Source: Acidimicrobiaceae bacterium
Lineage (GTDB): Bacteria > Actinomycetota > Acidimicrobiia > Acidimicrobiales > UBA8190
Direction of reading: 5' to 3'
Assembly: GCA_003453695.1 (NCBI GenBank)
Contig: DMNK01000097.1
Span: 1-15,360, forward strand
DNA length: 15,360 nt
The position numbers were made by a program, and so were the translations under genes. The notes beneath the pieces were generated by a model that saw only the letters and a list, made by a program, of their open reading frames with translations, was not told the DNA's origin and did no database searches. Positions 13,325 through 15,360 of this stretch are shown in pieces (position 1 is the first letter of the stretch; every line of letters starts with the position of its first letter).

Positions 13325-13474
13325 GAGCTTGTCGCCAGCACCTAGCCAGGCTTCGGGTCCTCGGGGGCCGAATATCTATCACGGCCAAAGTCCCGGCGTC
13401 GGTCATCGAGCAGGTGTCGCGCCATTTCGCCGAGCGGGGCCGTGGCGGGGGCTCCACACGTTTCACGCAGGAGA

Positions 13475-14050
13475 TCAAGGGGCGAGCATCCCCTGATAGT
13501 CAGCGCGGGTGAGCGGTCCCTGGTGCAGGTTGCCGCCGGAAACGGGCACCTGAGCGGCCTGGCCGTTGACCAGAAGCACGACGGCGCTCAACCCCGCCAC
13601 TGCGGTCACCGTATAGACGACCTGGGCTGCAGCGACGATCTGCTCTTGCCCACCCAGGTTGCTGAAGGCGGTCGGGACCGAGACGTAGGCGGTTGAGTTC
13701 TGGATCGACTTCAAAGTGAGCGGGGTCACCGTCGACACCGGGCTCTGAAGCATGCCGTTCCCGTCGGAGGAGGTTGGCCCGTTGCCCAGCTCGGCCAGGG
13801 ACGCTGTCACCGTGCCCGGTGCCCGCACTTTCCGGACGACGGGAACGAGCCCTTGGGGGCCCTCGAAATACAAGGTTACGTCCACCGAAGGGGCGGCCAC
13901 CGTGGGCGGGGTGGTCGGCCCCGAGGCGAGAAGCCCGTAGGGCACGTCGTGCCGATTGATGAGCTGGGCCGACCGCTGGGTGCCAACGCCGCAGGCCGCG
14001 CCGGACAGAGTCACGCCGACGAGGACGAGGGCCTGGACGTGCCGACTCAT
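13475..14050 (-). CDS. short GerMN-domain lipoprotein coupled to a sensor kinase
   Basis: This 191-residue lipoprotein starts at the ATG at 14048-14050, which overlaps the kinase stop as ATGA. The same frame is open far upstream, but there it is Arg/Gly/Pro-rich reading within the kinase gene, so this start is the real one. The signal peptide MSRHVQALVLVGVTLSGAAC ends in a lipobox with Cys20. Residues about 55-170 form one GerMN domain, with STAYVSVPTAFSNL and the AAQVVYTVTAVAGLSAV region matching the core of the larger lipoprotein at 4444. It lacks the Gmad2 domain of that protein and the C-terminal propeller of LpqB. Gene order kinase then GerMN lipoprotein mirrors mtrB-lpqB of Actinobacteria, where the lipoprotein modulates the kinase. 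By analogy this one may tune the kinase from outside; that is inference. Confidence 0.88.
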   Translation of the reverse strand: MSRHVQALVLVGVTLSGAACGVGTQRSAQLINRHDVPYGLLASGPTTPPTVAAPSVDVTLYFEGPQGLVPVVRKVRAPGTVTASLAELGNGPTSSDGNGMLQSPVSTVTPLTLKSIQNSTAYVSVPTAFSNLGGQEQIVAAAQVVYTVTAVAGLSAVVLLVNGQAAQVPVSGGNLHQGPLTRADYQGMLAP

Positions 14051-15360
14051 CGGCGCGTCACTGGGAGCTGGACGATGAACCTTGCACCTCCGCCAGGCCT
14101 GTCGGACACCTCGACGGATCCACCGTGCACGCGCACGTGCTCGGCCACGAGAGCCAGCCCGAGGCCGCTTCCGCCGCGCCGCACGCTGGCCGGGCCCGAT
14201 CCTCGGTAGAAGCGCTCGAACACCCGCGCCCGCTCGCCTTCGGCGACGCCGGGACCGGCGTCCTCCACCGTGATCTGCGCCCAGTCCCCTGTTCGTCCCA
14301 ATCGGACTTGAACCACGCCCTCGCCGTGCTGATCGGCGTTGTCGAGGAGGTTGGCGACCACTCGGAGCAGGCGGCGCTTGTCGGCGTGGACGGCGACGTC
14401 CCCCGCACCAGGTTCGACCACAAAGGGGACCTGGCCCGACTCGTGGGTGTCGATGGCGAACTGCAGAAGCTCGCGCAGCTCGACGTCCTCCATGGCCAGC
14501 TGGGCGGCCCCTGCGTCCATACGGGAGATTTCGAGAAGGGCTTCGACCGTCCCCGAGAAGCGGCCGGTCTCGAGCATGAGCAGGTCCAGTGCCTTGTTGC
14601 CCTCGGCCGGGAGGCATGAGCGGAACATGGCGAGCACCTCGGCCGAGGTCTCGACGGCCGTAAGCGGCGAGCGAAGTTCGTGACTCACGTCGGAGGTGAA
14701 GCGCTGCTCACGTTGGATCCGTTCCTGAAGCGCGCCCACCATCCGGTTGAAGGCGCCGACAAGAGGGGCAAGGTCGGAGTCGTTGGGCCCTGACAGGCGG
14801 CGGTCGAGCTCACCCGACGATATGGCTTCGGCTACGCCTGTCACCTCGCGCAGCGGGCGTACCAGCCTCACGCCTGCCCACCAGCCCAACGCCGCGCCTC
14901 CGAGGGCGATCAACAGCGCTACCAGGGCCAGAACGACCGCAGCCGTGTCAAGCGTGGTCTGGAGCTCGGCCAGCGAGTGAACTTCGAAATAGTCCGCCGA
15001 GATGGCCGGAAGCGGGAGTCCGATGGCGATAGCCGGTGATCCGGCCATGTCGACGCGTTGGTATGCGGGTCGACCGCGAAGCACAGCGTCGGTGAGAGAT
15101 TTGGGGAGGCTGCTCTTCCCCACGCTCACGGTGGTCGAGTACCACCTGCCCCCTCGGTAGACGAACGAACGTGTGGAGTTGTTCAAGGTCAAGGAGGACA
15201 GGACCTGGGCGACGTCCGTCCCACTGGCGTTCAAGTCCTGGCGGACAAGGCGGGCGCTGGCATAGCTCTGGCGGAGTGCACTGGTCTGTCGTTGTGCCAA
15301 GAGGTAGTGGTGCAAGAGCGCGTAGGTGGTCCCGGCAAGGGCACCGGACAGCACGGCCGC
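14047..15360 (-). CDS. sensor histidine kinase, N-terminus beyond the window
   Basis: About 437 residues are visible, and the frame stays open to the right edge, so the N-terminus is missing. Residue numbers here count the GTG at 15352-15354 as 1, though it is probably internal. The end of a first membrane helix (1-20) is followed by an extracytoplasmic sensor domain (about 21-134), a second helix (about 137-160) and a HAMP linker (about 160-213). The dimerisation domain has phospho-acceptor His225 in SDVSHELRSPLT. The ATPase domain shows N-box NLLDN (335-339), G1 box EDAGPGV (364-370), F box FERFYRG and G2 box GSGLGLALV. It is a complete group-I (EnvZ/MtrB-like) transmitter, expected to phosphorylate a response regulator encoded further right, outside this window. 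The stop overlaps the start of the GerMN lipoprotein gene by four bases. The signal sensed is unknown. Confidence 0.93.
   Translation of the reverse strand, partial: AAVLSGALAGTTYALLHHYLLAQRQTSALRQSYASARLVRQDLNASGTDVAQVLSSLTLNNSTRSFVYRGGRWYSTTVSVGKSSLPKSLTDAVLRGRPAYQRVDMAGSPAIAIGLPLPAISADYFEVHSLAELQTTLDTAAVVLALVALLIALGGAALGWWAGVRLVRPLREVTGVAEAISSGELDRRLSGPNDSDLAPLVGAFNRMVGALQERIQREQRFTSDVSHELRSPLTAVETSAEVLAMFRSCLPAEGNKALDLLMLETGRFSGTVEALLEISRMDAGAAQLAMEDVELRELLQFAIDTHESGQVPFVVEPGAGDVAVHADKRRLLRVVANLLDNADQHGEGVVQVRLGRTGDWAQITVEDAGPGVAEGERARVFERFYRGSGPASVRRGGSGLGLALVAEHVRVHGGSVEVSDRPGGGARFIVQLPVTRR

Noticed and set aside
13365..13373. Another GGGCCGAAT copy upstream of the exported hydrolase gene, as a second site of the 4362-4391 repeat
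   Set aside because: It is a single arm without an inverted partner, and the core GGCCGAAT also occurs inside the permease gene near 9314, so a shared operator is not supported.
13373..13378. TAGATA (minus strand) as a -10 promoter box for the hydrolase gene
   Set aside because: No acceptable -35 element lies 16-18 bases upstream, so I did not call a promoter.
13475..14617. A 380-codon version of the short GerMN lipoprotein gene
   Set aside because: The first 189 codons overlap the kinase gene out of frame and give Arg/Gly/Pro-rich text with no domain; a lipoprotein signal peptide begins exactly at the ATG at 14050.
1..15360. CRISPR arrays, insertion sequences, tRNA or rRNA genes, phage or defence genes
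   Set aside because: No direct-repeat arrays, transposase motifs, terminal repeats or RNA-gene signatures were seen on either strand.

Overview
The window is GC-rich (roughly two thirds G+C by eye) and gene-dense, with GTG as well as ATG starts. Its gene families are typical of Actinobacteria: a CtpE-like P-type ATPase, a P1B-5 metal ATPase with a C-terminal hemerythrin domain, GerMN lipoproteins, and a sensor kinase followed directly by a GerMN lipoprotein. I infer a high-GC actinobacterium, possibly of the Acidimicrobiia or a relative. No rRNA or other taxonomic marker is present, so the placement is only an inference. I see no tRNA, rRNA, CRISPR array, insertion sequence or phage gene. This looks like chromosomal envelope and transport territory, not a mobile island.

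Left part (1-1847, + strand): a possible 19-residue leader ORF lies just before a DUF4389 membrane protein that carries an internal duplication. It is followed by a membrane-anchored HtrA-like serine protease that lacks a PDZ domain. Middle (1869-8037): a CtpE-like P-type ATPase on the minus strand converges on the protease gene. It is divergent from a plus-strand pair made of a GerMN/Gmad2 lipoprotein and a P1B-5 ATPase-hemerythrin fusion, separated by 10 bases. The divergent spacer has a perfect 10-base inverted repeat in front of the lipoprotein gene. A 55-residue membrane protein follows the fusion.

Right part (8057-15360, all minus strand): read in the direction of transcription, a sensor histidine kinase enters from beyond the right edge. 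It overlaps a short GerMN lipoprotein gene by 4 bases (ATGA). After about 150 bases comes an exported alpha/beta-hydrolase, then an acyltransferase-3 membrane protein. A 412-base stretch without a confident gene separates these from a large FtsX-family permease that has no ATPase partner in the window.

Almost every product sits in or outside the membrane: two cation pumps, an export or lipid-handling permease, two lipoproteins, an anchored protease, an acyltransferase with a nearby exported hydrolase, and a sensor kinase. The strongest functional inference is that the Gmad2 lipoprotein acts with the nickel/iron-type ATPase. The second is that the short GerMN lipoprotein acts with the sensor kinase, in the way LpqB is linked to MtrB. 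The hydrolase and acyltransferase may add and remove acyl groups on the same envelope glycan. The roles of the DUF4389 protein, the 55-residue protein and the leader peptide are unknown.
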